Origin: a virus | Length of the DNA stretch: 24,472 nucleotides | Reading direction: 5' to 3' (one strand) | IMG/VR virus record: IMGVR_UViG_3300017987_002574 | Coordinates: 1 to 24,472 of that record | Shown here: in pieces, positions 1 through 6,448 of the stretch | Numbering within the stretch: position 1 is the stretch's first letter | Layout: each line of letters begins with the position of its first letter | The notes under the pieces: model-generated | Database searches by the model: none | What the model was told of the DNA's origin: nothing | The model's input: the letters and a program-made list of their open reading frames with translations, nothing else | Program-made: the position numbers and the translations under genes

Positions 1-96
1 AAGGAGCACATCCTCTATCCGGATCGCCTCGAGGAGAGCGATCCTTACCTTTCCCGATGGATGAAGGAGGCCTTCAATGCTTCGTCGGACCTTTGA
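1..96 (+). CDS. C-terminal end of a probable portal protein (partial)
   Basis: An open frame enters the window at base 1 and reads 31 residues, ending SSDL, to a TGA at 94-96. The start lies outside the window. The next gene begins inside it at 77, and its SD (AAGGAGG, 64-70) is embedded in this coding sequence, so the two are translationally coupled. The tail is too short to identify by itself. In phages with Mu-type heads the portal gene usually lies just upstream of the F-like head morphogenesis gene, here at 1414, so portal is the best guess. A terminase large subunit or another head gene is possible. The frame is well supported; the function is inferred from position only. Confidence 0.45.
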   Translation, partial: KEHILYPDRLEESDPYLSRWMKEAFNASSDL

Positions 97-352
97 CGTC
101 GACGGTGCTTGGCTCGAGCTCACCCTCGAGGGGATGAGCTTCGGGGACGCAACCGGAGAGCTCGAGGAGGTCCTCGAGGACCTCGAGGAGAACGGGCTTC
201 CCGAGAGGACCGGCGGGACCGAGGGAGACGCTCAGGTCGAGAGCGTCGTCTTCGTCCCCGCGACGGTCTTCCAGGCCGACGAGGTCGAGCGATACCTCGA
301 GGAGAAGGGCTTCACGGTGGACGAGAGACCCCCAGGAGGAGGAGACGAATGA
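77..352 (+). CDS. Small acidic protein of unknown function (91 aa)
   Basis: The protein is 91 residues and very acidic, with a run of Glu/Asp-rich helix around residues 28-40 (EELEEVLEDLEE-like) and an alternating beta/alpha pattern towards the C-terminus. No family is recognised. The start is supported by a perfect SD (AAGGAGG at 64-70, six bases upstream) that lies inside the preceding gene. The stop TGA at 350-352 overlaps the ATG of the next gene (ATGA), as expected for one operon. The acidic, compact sequence would suit a small virion assembly factor, but that is only inference from its place between the presumed portal and head morphogenesis genes. Confidence 0.75.
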   Translation: MLRRTFDVDGAWLELTLEGMSFGDATGELEEVLEDLEENGLPERTGGTEGDAQVESVVFVPATVFQADEVERYLEEKGFTVDERPPGGGDE

Positions 353-741
353 GCAAGGGTAGATGGAAGTGGATTCTCGCGTGGATCAACGGCTTCGGGG
401 AGGTCGCCTTTCAGGTCGACCCGGACGTCTGGAAGGAGCGCGACAAGCATCGGCGCCTCACGATCCGGAGGTTGACCCTCCTCCTCGCGGGGCCGAAGGG
501 GATTCAACTTGCTCGGTGGATTCCCTTCGCGAAGATCGACGGCGGCTCGGAGCTCGTCTCCGGGGAGGAGATCACCCTCGAGACCCGTCTCGTCGGGATC
601 GTCGCGAAGCCCTCGAGGAAGCTCGAGGACGGTCTCCTCGAGACATGGACGAGCATCGTCACGTCGACGCCGGGGGGTCTCCCTCCGGGTCGCAGGCCGG
701 GCGGAAACGACCGGGGAGGTCCTCGGGGGCTCATCCGGTAG
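349..741 (+). CDS. Unknown head-region protein (130 aa)
   Basis: The ATG at 349 overlaps the previous stop (ATGA), with a GGAGGAGGAG SD at 335-344. The first 90 residues look folded: a Trp-rich N-terminus (W6, W8, W12), then basic and hydrophobic strands. The last 30 residues are Gly/Pro/Arg-rich and probably disordered. A longer reading in the same frame back to 109 is unlikely, because its extra N-terminus is a compositionally biased Arg-rich shadow of the neighbouring gene. No family is recognised. It lies in the operon between the presumed portal and F-like genes. Confidence 0.7.
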   Translation: MSKGRWKWILAWINGFGEVAFQVDPDVWKERDKHRRLTIRRLTLLLAGPKGIQLARWIPFAKIDGGSELVSGEEITLETRLVGIVAKPSRKLEDGLLETWTSIVTSTPGGLPPGRRPGGNDRGGPRGLIR

Positions 742-751
742 GGAGGCTTTC

Positions 752-1417
752 ATGGGCTCGATGAAGGAGCTTCGCGTCGCGATGAGCGACGAGGACAAGG
801 AGGCCCTCTTCGCCTCCTGGCGCGAGGAGGATCATCCTCGAGACGGCGGGAAGTTCGCCCCGAAGGAGGGCTCCGAGGCGCACGCGAAGAAGCACGGCTA
901 CTACGGGAAGCATTCCATCGGCGACTCGGTGAAGCGGATCGTCGAGAAGGAGGTCGCCGGGGCGAAGGACAAGAGCCCGAAGGCGATCACCGATTCCCTC
1001 ATGAAGCGCTTCGAGAAGAGCGTCAAGGATGAGAAGTCGAAGGCGGGCCTCCGGGGGGCGATCGAGGAGTACGTCGGGAAGCTCGGGAAGAAGGCCTCGA
1101 AGGGGGGACGGGTCGACCCGAAACACAAACCGGCGACAAGCGGGAGCGGGCTCACGAGGCCGGGGAAAACGGGGCGGGTCGAGACCCCGAAGTACGATCC
1201 TCCCCCCAGGGAGCCCGGAGAGGGCGGGAGGCTCTACAAGTCGGAGGGCAGTCTCATCGTGAATGACTGGCTCGGGAAGATCGACGAGGCATCCTCTCCG
1301 AAGGACCTCTCGAAGATCGAGGCCTCCATCGTCGAGGATCACGAGGACGGGCTTCTCGACTACCGCGAGAAGACGGGGCTCCTCTTGGAGATCAAGGACA
1401 GGAAAGGCAAGAAGTGA
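752..1417 (+). CDS. Lys-rich head-associated protein with an HPRDGGKFAP motif (221 aa)
   Basis: The protein has 221 residues. Near residues 25-38 it carries HPRDGGKFAPKEG, a variant of the HPRD..GRF motif often seen in phage minor head proteins and portal-linked extensions. A Lys-rich helical middle (residues 45-125) is followed by a Pro/Gly linker and a helical C-terminus. The start at 752 has GGGAGG at 741-746. A second ATG three codons later (761) is possible. The frame stays open upstream to 509, but that extension is Arg/Ser-rich shadow sequence. The stop overlaps the GTG of the next gene. Its position just before the F-like gene suggests an internal head or scaffold accessory role; the exact function is unknown. 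Confidence 0.7.
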   Translation: MGSMKELRVAMSDEDKEALFASWREEDHPRDGGKFAPKEGSEAHAKKHGYYGKHSIGDSVKRIVEKEVAGAKDKSPKAITDSLMKRFEKSVKDEKSKAGLRGAIEEYVGKLGKKASKGGRVDPKHKPATSGSGLTRPGKTGRVETPKYDPPPREPGEGGRLYKSEGSLIVNDWLGKIDEASSPKDLSKIEASIVEDHEDGLLDYREKTGLLLEIKDRKGKK

Positions 1418-2376
1418 TCGACGGACGCGACGAGATCCTCGAGCTCCTCCGGAAGAGCGCCGCCCCCTTTCGCGACGTCCTCCTCGAGCTCGCCCGCGCG
1501 GAGGCGGTCCCGAGAGAGGGACGGCGCCGGGCGGCGATCGAGGAGCTCGCGGTCCTCTTCCGGAACACCCTCGGGCTCGCCGACCTCCTGGGGCGGCGGC
1601 GCCTCGAGCTCTCCGCGCGCGGCAGGACGAAGCAATCCCTCCGGGCCCGAGCCCCGGACGAGGCCTCCCTTTTCTCGGCCGAGGGGCCGATCCGATTCGC
1701 GGTCAATTCTCCGATCGTCCCGGCGGTCGAATTTGAGGAGGCGGTTGCCGACGTCGTCTCGAGGACCCCGGAGCTTGCGCGCTCCTGGGAGGAGGTCTCG
1801 AGGGTCTACCAGAAGCACGGATTCGCGGTCGCGCGCTCGACCGACCTCGTCGTGACGAACGCGGTCAAGAGGTCGATCGAGCGGCTCGCGAAGAAGGGGG
1901 CCGACCTCTCGACGGCGACCCGGACGATCGATGCAGTCGGCTCCGACCTCGAGGGATGGTCGAGAGGCTACGCCGAGAACGTCTACCGAACGAACATGAG
2001 CCGGGCCTACTCGGCCGGGCGGTTCCGTCACGCGACCGACCCGGACGTCTCGAGAGTGATCGGCGCCCTCGAGTTCAATGCGACGAAGAACGCGAGGACC
2101 CGGAGGGGGAGGCCGAAGGAGGACAAGGGGGAGAACCATCTCGCGGCCGACGGCATCCTCGCCCATCCGCGCGATTCCATCTGGCGCGGCTACTCCTCCC
2201 CCCTCGGCTACAACTGCCATTGTGGGCTCCGCGAAGTCGACCGGTGGGAGCTCGAGGAGCGGCGGCTACTCGAGGGATCGCGGGTCAAGCGCTACCTCCC
2301 CGCGAGCTTCCCCCAGGTCGTGAAGACCCCCGGCTTCGGGGACAGGCCCGACCTCGAGATCTACGGGGGGCGGTAG
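1414..2376 (+). CDS. Phage Mu F-like head morphogenesis protein (320 aa)
   Basis: The protein resembles the Mu gpF/SPP1 gp7 minor head protein family, which binds the portal and takes part in head assembly. The diagnostic part is residues 240-275, where NHLAADG is followed by an IWRGYSSPLGYNCHCGLREV-type segment. This is the family's conserved His and CxC block. A central segment (RTNMSRAYSAGR, around residue 195) also fits the family. The N-terminal 110 residues are helical and Leu/Arg/Glu-rich. The start is GTG at 1414, inside the previous stop (GTGA). The length is typical of a free-standing member without an extra C-terminal enzyme domain. Its place between portal and protease/scaffold is canonical. 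Confidence 0.85.
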   Translation: MIDGRDEILELLRKSAAPFRDVLLELARAEAVPREGRRRAAIEELAVLFRNTLGLADLLGRRRLELSARGRTKQSLRARAPDEASLFSAEGPIRFAVNSPIVPAVEFEEAVADVVSRTPELARSWEEVSRVYQKHGFAVARSTDLVVTNAVKRSIERLAKKGADLSTATRTIDAVGSDLEGWSRGYAENVYRTNMSRAYSAGRFRHATDPDVSRVIGALEFNATKNARTRRGRPKEDKGENHLAADGILAHPRDSIWRGYSSPLGYNCHCGLREVDRWELEERRLLEGSRVKRYLPASFPQVVKTPGFGDRPDLEIYGGR

Positions 2377-2856
2377 ATGCCCGAAACATACGTCCAGCTA
2401 TGCGGGCTCCCGGGGTCCGGGAACAGACTTTTGATGCGGCTCTTCCAATCTGCCGGGGCCGAGTCGGACGTTCAGCACGGGAGCGCCGGGACTCACTACA
2501 TCCGAGAGGCTCTCGAGAAGCACGCCGGTCACCGTCGCTTCGCCGTGATCCCCGTCCGGGACTGGCAGGCAGAGATGACCTCGAGGAATCGCCGAATGGA
2601 TTGGGGAGAGCACGAGGCCAAGAAGCCCTTCGCCGTCCTCTCGGTGATGCGGGTCCTTGTCGAGCTCGAGATACCTACCCGGATGGTCTCCTTCGAGTCG
2701 ATCTTCCTCTATCCGGAGGAGTCGAAGGACCTCCTCCTCGACTGGCTAGGGTTGCCCTGGGTCCCCTGGCCCGAGGGGGACTATCCACGAGACGAAAACG
2801 CGAAGTGGAGGACGACCCGGTACATAGCCGGGCTTCCATGCGATAGGGGGCCTTGA
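2377..2856 (+). CDS. Sulfotransferase-like P-loop protein (159 aa)
   Basis: Residues 9-20 read CGLPGSGNRLLM, close to the 5'-phosphosulfate-binding loop of PAPS-dependent sulfotransferases. A strand ending V60-R61-D62-W63 with S69 nearby sits where the family has its 3'-phosphate-binding Arg/Ser. V104-SFE and then L119 to P127 (LLLDWLGLP) match the late VxYExL...L.xFLGLP pattern. At 159 residues it is shorter than typical bacterial members, with much of the middle missing. The ATG follows the F-like stop with no gap. Small sulfotransferase-like proteins occur in other phages, with unknown targets. Here it could modify a capsid component or host surface sugar; equally it could be a nucleotide kinase-like P-loop protein without sulfotransferase activity. 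Confidence 0.6.
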   Translation: MPETYVQLCGLPGSGNRLLMRLFQSAGAESDVQHGSAGTHYIREALEKHAGHRRFAVIPVRDWQAEMTSRNRRMDWGEHEAKKPFAVLSVMRVLVELEIPTRMVSFESIFLYPEESKDLLLDWLGLPWVPWPEGDYPRDENAKWRTTRYIAGLPCDRGP

Positions 2857-3593
2857 TGGCGGTTGCATTCGACGCGGCTTCGAGCTCTTCTCCGTCCGGA
2901 GTGAGCAACTCCTTCTCATGGGCTCACACTTGCTCAGGGTCAAATCGGATACTCGTCGTCTCCGTGTTCCACGAGAAGACCCCGGACCCGGCCTATTCGA
3001 CGACCGTCACCTATGACGGGGTCGCTATGACGAGGCACGGGGCGATCGACGTCGGGGGGGGCGGGGGGTCGGTAGACCGGATCGAGGCCTTCTACCTCGT
3101 GGCCCCGGCGGCGGGGTCAAAGACGGTTGCGGTTACGATCTCGGCGTCCGTCGATCGCGGGTATTTCGCTGGCCTAGCGGTCTCGATCAACGGTGCCGCC
3201 CAGGCGGCGCCGACGGACGTCCAATCCGCGCAAAACGCAGCGACGGACCACATCACGGATTCGGTTACGATCGCGAGGGCGGATAGCCTCGTCGTCACAA
3301 CGGCCGGTCACGGGCTCGATACCTCCGTGACCATGGTCCCCGACCATGGGGTCGAGCGGCTCGACGTCGGAACGAATCAGGCCGGAGGGGGCAGGGCATC
3401 CATGGGGACCCAGGTCGAGGCGGGGGTGGGCTCGGCATCCGTGGGGTGGTCGAGCGACACTTCGCAGAGAATGAACATCTACGCCCTTGTATTCCCCCCC
3501 CCGCTCCCACCCCCGCCCCCGGGAAACAAAGACTCGGAGGTATGCTTCCATGGTCCGAAGCGCTTCCACGCCTCTTGCGGAATCCACGGTTGA
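2856..3593 (+). CDS. Beta-sandwich virion surface protein with a polyproline tail (245 aa)
   Basis: Residues 1-210 follow a repeated-strand pattern (SNRILVVSVFHE, TTVTYDGVAMTR, IEAFYLVAPAAGSKTVAV) known from a beta-sandwich module in phage fibres and bacterial surface proteins. It is probably exposed on the virion. A proline run (residues about 214-222, PPPLPPPPP) leads to a short tail rich in Cys, His and Lys. The ATG at 2856 overlaps the preceding TGA by one base, with AGGGGG upstream. The proline run is encoded by C9 at 3494-3502, so a slip there would change the C-terminus: one shift fuses it to the next gene, the other ends at 3607. The stated end is the literal reading. Function is inferred from fold pattern and position. 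Confidence 0.65.
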   Translation: MAVAFDAASSSSPSGVSNSFSWAHTCSGSNRILVVSVFHEKTPDPAYSTTVTYDGVAMTRHGAIDVGGGGGSVDRIEAFYLVAPAAGSKTVAVTISASVDRGYFAGLAVSINGAAQAAPTDVQSAQNAATDHITDSVTIARADSLVVTTAGHGLDTSVTMVPDHGVERLDVGTNQAGGGRASMGTQVEAGVGSASVGWSSDTSQRMNIYALVFPPPLPPPPPGNKDSEVCFHGPKRFHASCGIHG

Positions 3594-3915
3594 AAGGGAA
3601 GGCATGAAGAGGATCGAATTGACGGCCCAGGAGGTCTACCGGCTCGGCAACGCACACTCAGACCTTGCGCGTTCCAGGGACGCCCTCGAGGCGGCTCATG
3701 GAGCGTACAAGCGAGCTCAGGCGATCACCGGAGAGGAGCTCCTCAAGGTCACGAGGCGGGCCGGGCTATCGGACGAGGATGTTTCGGCGACCTCCCTCGG
3801 GGTCGTATACCGGGACGATGGGGTCTTCCTCGAGGAAGAAATGCCCCCCAGGGAGAGCCAAGAAGGGCCCGGCCCGGCGGCTCCTCCGGTCGACGCGGAG
3901 GAGGCCTCCAAGTAG
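3550..3915 (+). CDS. Small helical protein of unknown function (121 aa, start uncertain)
   Basis: The core starts at MKRIELTAQEVYRLGNAHSD, with a helical, probably coiled-coil segment through about residue 75, then a beta hairpin and a Pro/Glu-rich acidic tail. Two starts are possible. ATG 3550 has GGAGG at 3536-3540, nine bases upstream, and overlaps the previous gene by 44 bases. ATG 3604 (103 aa) has only a weak SD. I chose 3550 because of its SD, but 3604 gives the better-looking N-terminus. No family is recognised. It precedes the protease-scaffold gene, so a small assembly factor is possible. Confidence 0.6.
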   Translation: MVRSASTPLAESTVEREGMKRIELTAQEVYRLGNAHSDLARSRDALEAAHGAYKRAQAITGEELLKVTRRAGLSDEDVSATSLGVVYRDDGVFLEEEMPPRESQEGPGPAAPPVDAEEASK

Positions 3916-3918
3916 GAA

Positions 3919-3980
3919 ACCCCTTGCGGTACTTTCGAATCTCTGGTAGAGCTTCGAAGCGGCGAGAACACTCAAGGGGT
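3919..3980 (+). other. Intergenic RNA hairpin upstream of the protease-scaffold gene
   Basis: ACCCCTTG (3919-3926) is perfectly complementary to CAAGGGGT (3973-3980). Nested inside are TTCGAA (3934-3939) with TTCGAA (3953-3958) and CTCT/AGAG (3941-3944 with 3948-3951) around a GGT loop. The outer arm ends two bases before the GGGAG SD (3982-3986) of the next gene, which starts with the rare codon TTG. There is no U tract, so a terminator is unlikely. A translational or RNA-processing role is inferred. Confidence 0.6.
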
Positions 3981-3994
3981 CGGGAGATGGCAGG

Positions 3995-5452
3995 TTGCCG
4001 ACCTCGACCGAACGCTCGCCGCAATCGAAAACCGGGCTTCCCGGTGGTGGCTACACGGCTCGAGAAAACCCTGACGGGTCCTGGGATATCCTAGACGTTG
4101 AGATCCTCGGGCCGGTCGCGGCGGGCGCCCGGAAGAACCCGAACCCGATCGGCCGGGCGTGGTTTCACGCCGCGATCGGGACCTCCCGCCGAAGGGTCTC
4201 CGAAGGCTACCTCGCCCCTCTCCACGTCTATCACCACGACGACTACGGGACGAAGCGGACGATCCGGGCGGGCTTCTTCCTCCCGACGAAGGTCCGGCCG
4301 ATTCGCTACGAGGGGAAGACGACAGACGTCACCTTCGCCGACTTAAAGAGCATCCCCCCGAAGATCTTCGAGATCATCGAGAGGGGGGAGCTCCCCTACC
4401 GATCGGTCGAGGTCCATTCCTGGGCGACTCCGGAGATCAACTCGCTCGCCCTTCTCCCCGATGAGGTCCCCTACTTCCGATTCCCGGCTCTCTGGATCTC
4501 GAAGAAGATCCCCTACCGGGGGGAGGCCCCCGAGGAGCCCGCTCGCTTCTTCGCCGTCGAGGACGGCTACGCCGCCGTCGCGGTTTTCAAACTCGAGGAG
4601 GATTCACGGATGGCAATCGAGAAGATCGACCCCAAGACGGGCAAGCCGGTGGAGATCTCCCGCGACGAGCTCGCCGAGATCCGCACCGGCCCGGATCGGT
4701 TCGCCGACGAGGAGGACGACGAGGTCGATATCTCGATCGACGTCGACGACGACGAGGGAGCGGATCTCGAGGACGAGGAGGAGAAGGATGCCGCCGAGCT
4801 CCAAGACGAGGAGCCGGTCGACGCCCCCCCGCCGGAGGCGATCGAGGAGGCCCCCGTCGAGGAGGCCCCGCCCGCATGGGCGGGTGCGATGATCTCCGGG
4901 CTCGAGGCGTTGAATGCCGGGGTCGGGAAGGTCCTCGAGCTTCTCGGAGGAGCCCCCGAAGCTCCTTCTCCCCAGGAGACCGCCCCCGTCGCCCCCCCTC
5001 CCCCGCAGGCCTTCACCGTCGAGGAGGCGAAGAGGGCCGGGGAGGTCGCCGGGCTCAGGGCGAAGGACCGCTCGAGGCAGAAGAGCGACAAGCTCCGCGC
5101 GACGATCGACAAGACGATCGCCGACCTCACGGCCGACGGCTACGAGATCGACAAGGGCGCCCGGGAGAAGCTCGAGGTCGCCGCGAGATCCGGGAAGGCC
5201 GTGCTCAAGGCCTTCGTCGGGGTCTTCCGGGAGAACGCATTTCAGGACCCCCCCGAGACCCTCGACGCCCTCGATGGAGAGGGATCGGAGCCGAGGCTCC
5301 CCCCGGAGGTCATGAGCTACCGGGATCGCCCCGAGCTCTTCTCGATCGCGCAGGAGGCGAGCGCGACCTTCGACGCGCTCGGGAAGCGTGTCGGGACGCA
5401 GTCCAGAAAGAGATTCATCGAGGTCGAGGTCGCACGAGCGACCGCCTCGTGA
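3995..5452 (+). CDS. Capsid maturation protease fused to scaffold (485 aa)
   Basis: Residues 1-205 look like a prohead protease. They include a GRAWFHAAIGT strand, a His cluster (H77, H80, H81), and YRSVEVHS (S137, H141) followed by LALLPDEVPYF (151-161), the usual pattern around a serine in scaffold-linked proteases. Which residues are catalytic is a guess. Residues 235-300 are strongly acidic and Pro-rich, and 330-485 are charged helix, as in scaffolds. The start is TTG at 3995 with GGGAG eight bases upstream; no better in-frame start exists before residue 30. An ATG with its own SD at codon 206 would give free scaffold. Order before decoration and major capsid genes is canonical. Confidence 0.75.
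   Translation: MPTSTERSPQSKTGLPGGGYTARENPDGSWDILDVEILGPVAAGARKNPNPIGRAWFHAAIGTSRRRVSEGYLAPLHVYHHDDYGTKRTIRAGFFLPTKVRPIRYEGKTTDVTFADLKSIPPKIFEIIERGELPYRSVEVHSWATPEINSLALLPDEVPYFRFPALWISKKIPYRGEAPEEPARFFAVEDGYAAVAVFKLEEDSRMAIEKIDPKTGKPVEISRDELAEIRTGPDRFADEEDDEVDISIDVDDDEGADLEDEEEKDAAELQDEEPVDAPPPEAIEEAPVEEAPPAWAGAMISGLEALNAGVGKVLELLGGAPEAPSPQETAPVAPPPPQAFTVEEAKRAGEVAGLRAKDRSRQKSDKLRATIDKTIADLTADGYEIDKGAREKLEVAARSGKAVLKAFVGVFRENAFQDPPETLDALDGEGSEPRLPPEVMSYRDRPELFSIAQEASATFDALGKRVGTQSRKRFIEVEVARATAS
4610..5452 (+). CDS. Nested scaffolding protein from an internal start (280 aa)
   Basis: In frame within the protease-scaffold gene, ATG 4610 (MAIEKIDPK) is preceded by GAGGAGGA at 4595-4602, with eight bases between the GGAGG core and the ATG. 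It lies exactly at the boundary between the protease-like domain and the acidic, helical scaffold-like part. Lambda (C and Nu3) and many other phages make scaffold this way. The product would be acidic in its first third and coiled-coil-like at its end. It is proposed as a second product, not a replacement for the full-length protein. Confidence 0.55.
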   Translation: MAIEKIDPKTGKPVEISRDELAEIRTGPDRFADEEDDEVDISIDVDDDEGADLEDEEEKDAAELQDEEPVDAPPPEAIEEAPVEEAPPAWAGAMISGLEALNAGVGKVLELLGGAPEAPSPQETAPVAPPPPQAFTVEEAKRAGEVAGLRAKDRSRQKSDKLRATIDKTIADLTADGYEIDKGAREKLEVAARSGKAVLKAFVGVFRENAFQDPPETLDALDGEGSEPRLPPEVMSYRDRPELFSIAQEASATFDALGKRVGTQSRKRFIEVEVARATAS

Positions 5453-5460
5453 ACCGTTGA

Positions 5461-5478
5461 CGGGGATACGACTCCCCG
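5461..5478 (+). other. Intergenic hairpin before the decoration gene
   Basis: CGGGGA (5461-5466) pairs perfectly with TCCCCG (5473-5478) around a six-base loop. It lies in the 42-base gap after the scaffold gene and just ahead of the SD (GGAAGG/AGGAAAG) of the next gene. No U tract follows. It may be an mRNA stability or processing element. Confidence 0.5.
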
Positions 5479-5494
5479 AGGAAGGTAGGAAAGA

Positions 5495-6337
5495 ATGGCT
5501 CTCACCGCATCGGTAGCCCGCGAGGAGCGGGGCTTCTACTACTTCGACCCCGAGGTCCAGAACGCCGCCCAGGTCTACGCGGGCTCCTACTGCGCGGGCG
5601 GGTCGGAGACGCACGGCACGGCCGCGAAGGTCGGCTACGCCTACCCCTTCAACGACGAGGACGGCGCGATCCCGCTCGGCTTCGCGCAGCAGGCCGTCCT
5701 CGGGACCGCCGTCGCGCCCAGGCCGACGGCCGAGATCGTCGTCCGGGGCCGGGTCTACGAGAACCTCGCCGTCACCGGCCTCGCCGGGAACGCGAGCGAC
5801 GTCTTCAAGCTCGTCTACGCGACGGACGACGGGACCTTCACGTTCACGAGGACGACGCCGAACCTGCCGGTCGGCTTCGTCGTGAACTGGGCCTCGGCGA
5901 CGGCGGCTCACGTCTACTTCTTCTCGATGGCCGAGCTCGCGATCCTCGCGCTCGCCGGGGGGCAGCGGAAGACGTGGCATCTCCTCTCGACGACCTACGA
6001 ATTCGCGGCGACCGGCAACATCGCGACGGAGATCGTCGCCCCGTGTCACGGGCGCATCCTCACCGTCTACGCGATTTGCACGGCGGCGCCCGCCGACACG
6101 AACGTCGCGGGGACGATCAACCTCGAGATCGGCGGCGTCAACGTGACCGGCGGCGTCGTGACCTACAACTTCGCCGACACGGTCGGCCTCAAGCTCGCGG
6201 GGACGGCGGTCACGGCCGCGAACGTCTTCCACGAGGGCGACCTCATCGACGTGGAGATCACCTCCGGCGCGGCCGGGACGGTGGGAGACGGGATGCTCTC
6301 CCTCTTCGTCGACTACGAGCCCCTCCTCGGAATGTAG
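5495..6337 (+). CDS. Capsid decoration-like protein with an extra C-terminal beta domain (280 aa)
   Basis: Residues 1-150 resemble phage head decoration or capsid cement proteins. The N-terminus VAREERGFYYFDPEVQN, a QVYAG strand, a LGFAQQA segment and VRGRVYENLAVTGLAG fit that pattern, as does a late VYATDDGTFTFT hairpin. Residues 150-280 form a second beta-rich unit (VAPCHGRILTVYAICTAAP, INLEIGGVNVTGG). Typical decoration proteins are about 110-150 residues, so this one carries an additional domain that may point outward from the capsid. The ATG at 5495 has AGGAAAG upstream. Its place between scaffold and major capsid genes is the usual one for decoration proteins. Assignment is from residue pattern and synteny. 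Confidence 0.65.
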   Translation: MALTASVAREERGFYYFDPEVQNAAQVYAGSYCAGGSETHGTAAKVGYAYPFNDEDGAIPLGFAQQAVLGTAVAPRPTAEIVVRGRVYENLAVTGLAGNASDVFKLVYATDDGTFTFTRTTPNLPVGFVVNWASATAAHVYFFSMAELAILALAGGQRKTWHLLSTTYEFAATGNIATEIVAPCHGRILTVYAICTAAPADTNVAGTINLEIGGVNVTGGVVTYNFADTVGLKLAGTAVTAANVFHEGDLIDVEITSGAAGTVGDGMLSLFVDYEPLLGM

Positions 6338-6392
6338 CGAGGGGCCCGATCCTGAATCCTGAAACGGTAGGCGAGAACCGGAGGGGGCGGGA

Positions 6393-6430
6393 GCCGGGCG
6401 AAAGCCCGGCCTAGGCCGGGCGAGGCCCGG
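6393..6430 (+). other. Tandem hairpins with alternative pairing upstream of the capsid gene
   Basis: GCCGGGC (6393-6399), GAAA (6400-6403) and GCCCGGC (6404-6410) form a seven-pair stem closed by a GNRA tetraloop. CCGGGC (6416-6421) and GCCCGG (6425-6430) form a second stem. The 3' arm of the first (6404-6411) is also perfectly complementary to 6414-6421, so a competing fold exists. The element sits two bases before the AGAGGAG SD of the major capsid gene. No U tract follows. Confidence 0.6.
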
Positions 6431-6448
6431 TAGAGAGGAGCGGGTCAA

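Noticed and set aside
1956-2846. A 296-residue plus-strand open frame overlapping the F-like and sulfotransferase-like genes
   Set aside because: It is Arg/Pro-rich shadow sequence in the +1 frame, without an SD, and conflicts with two well-supported genes.
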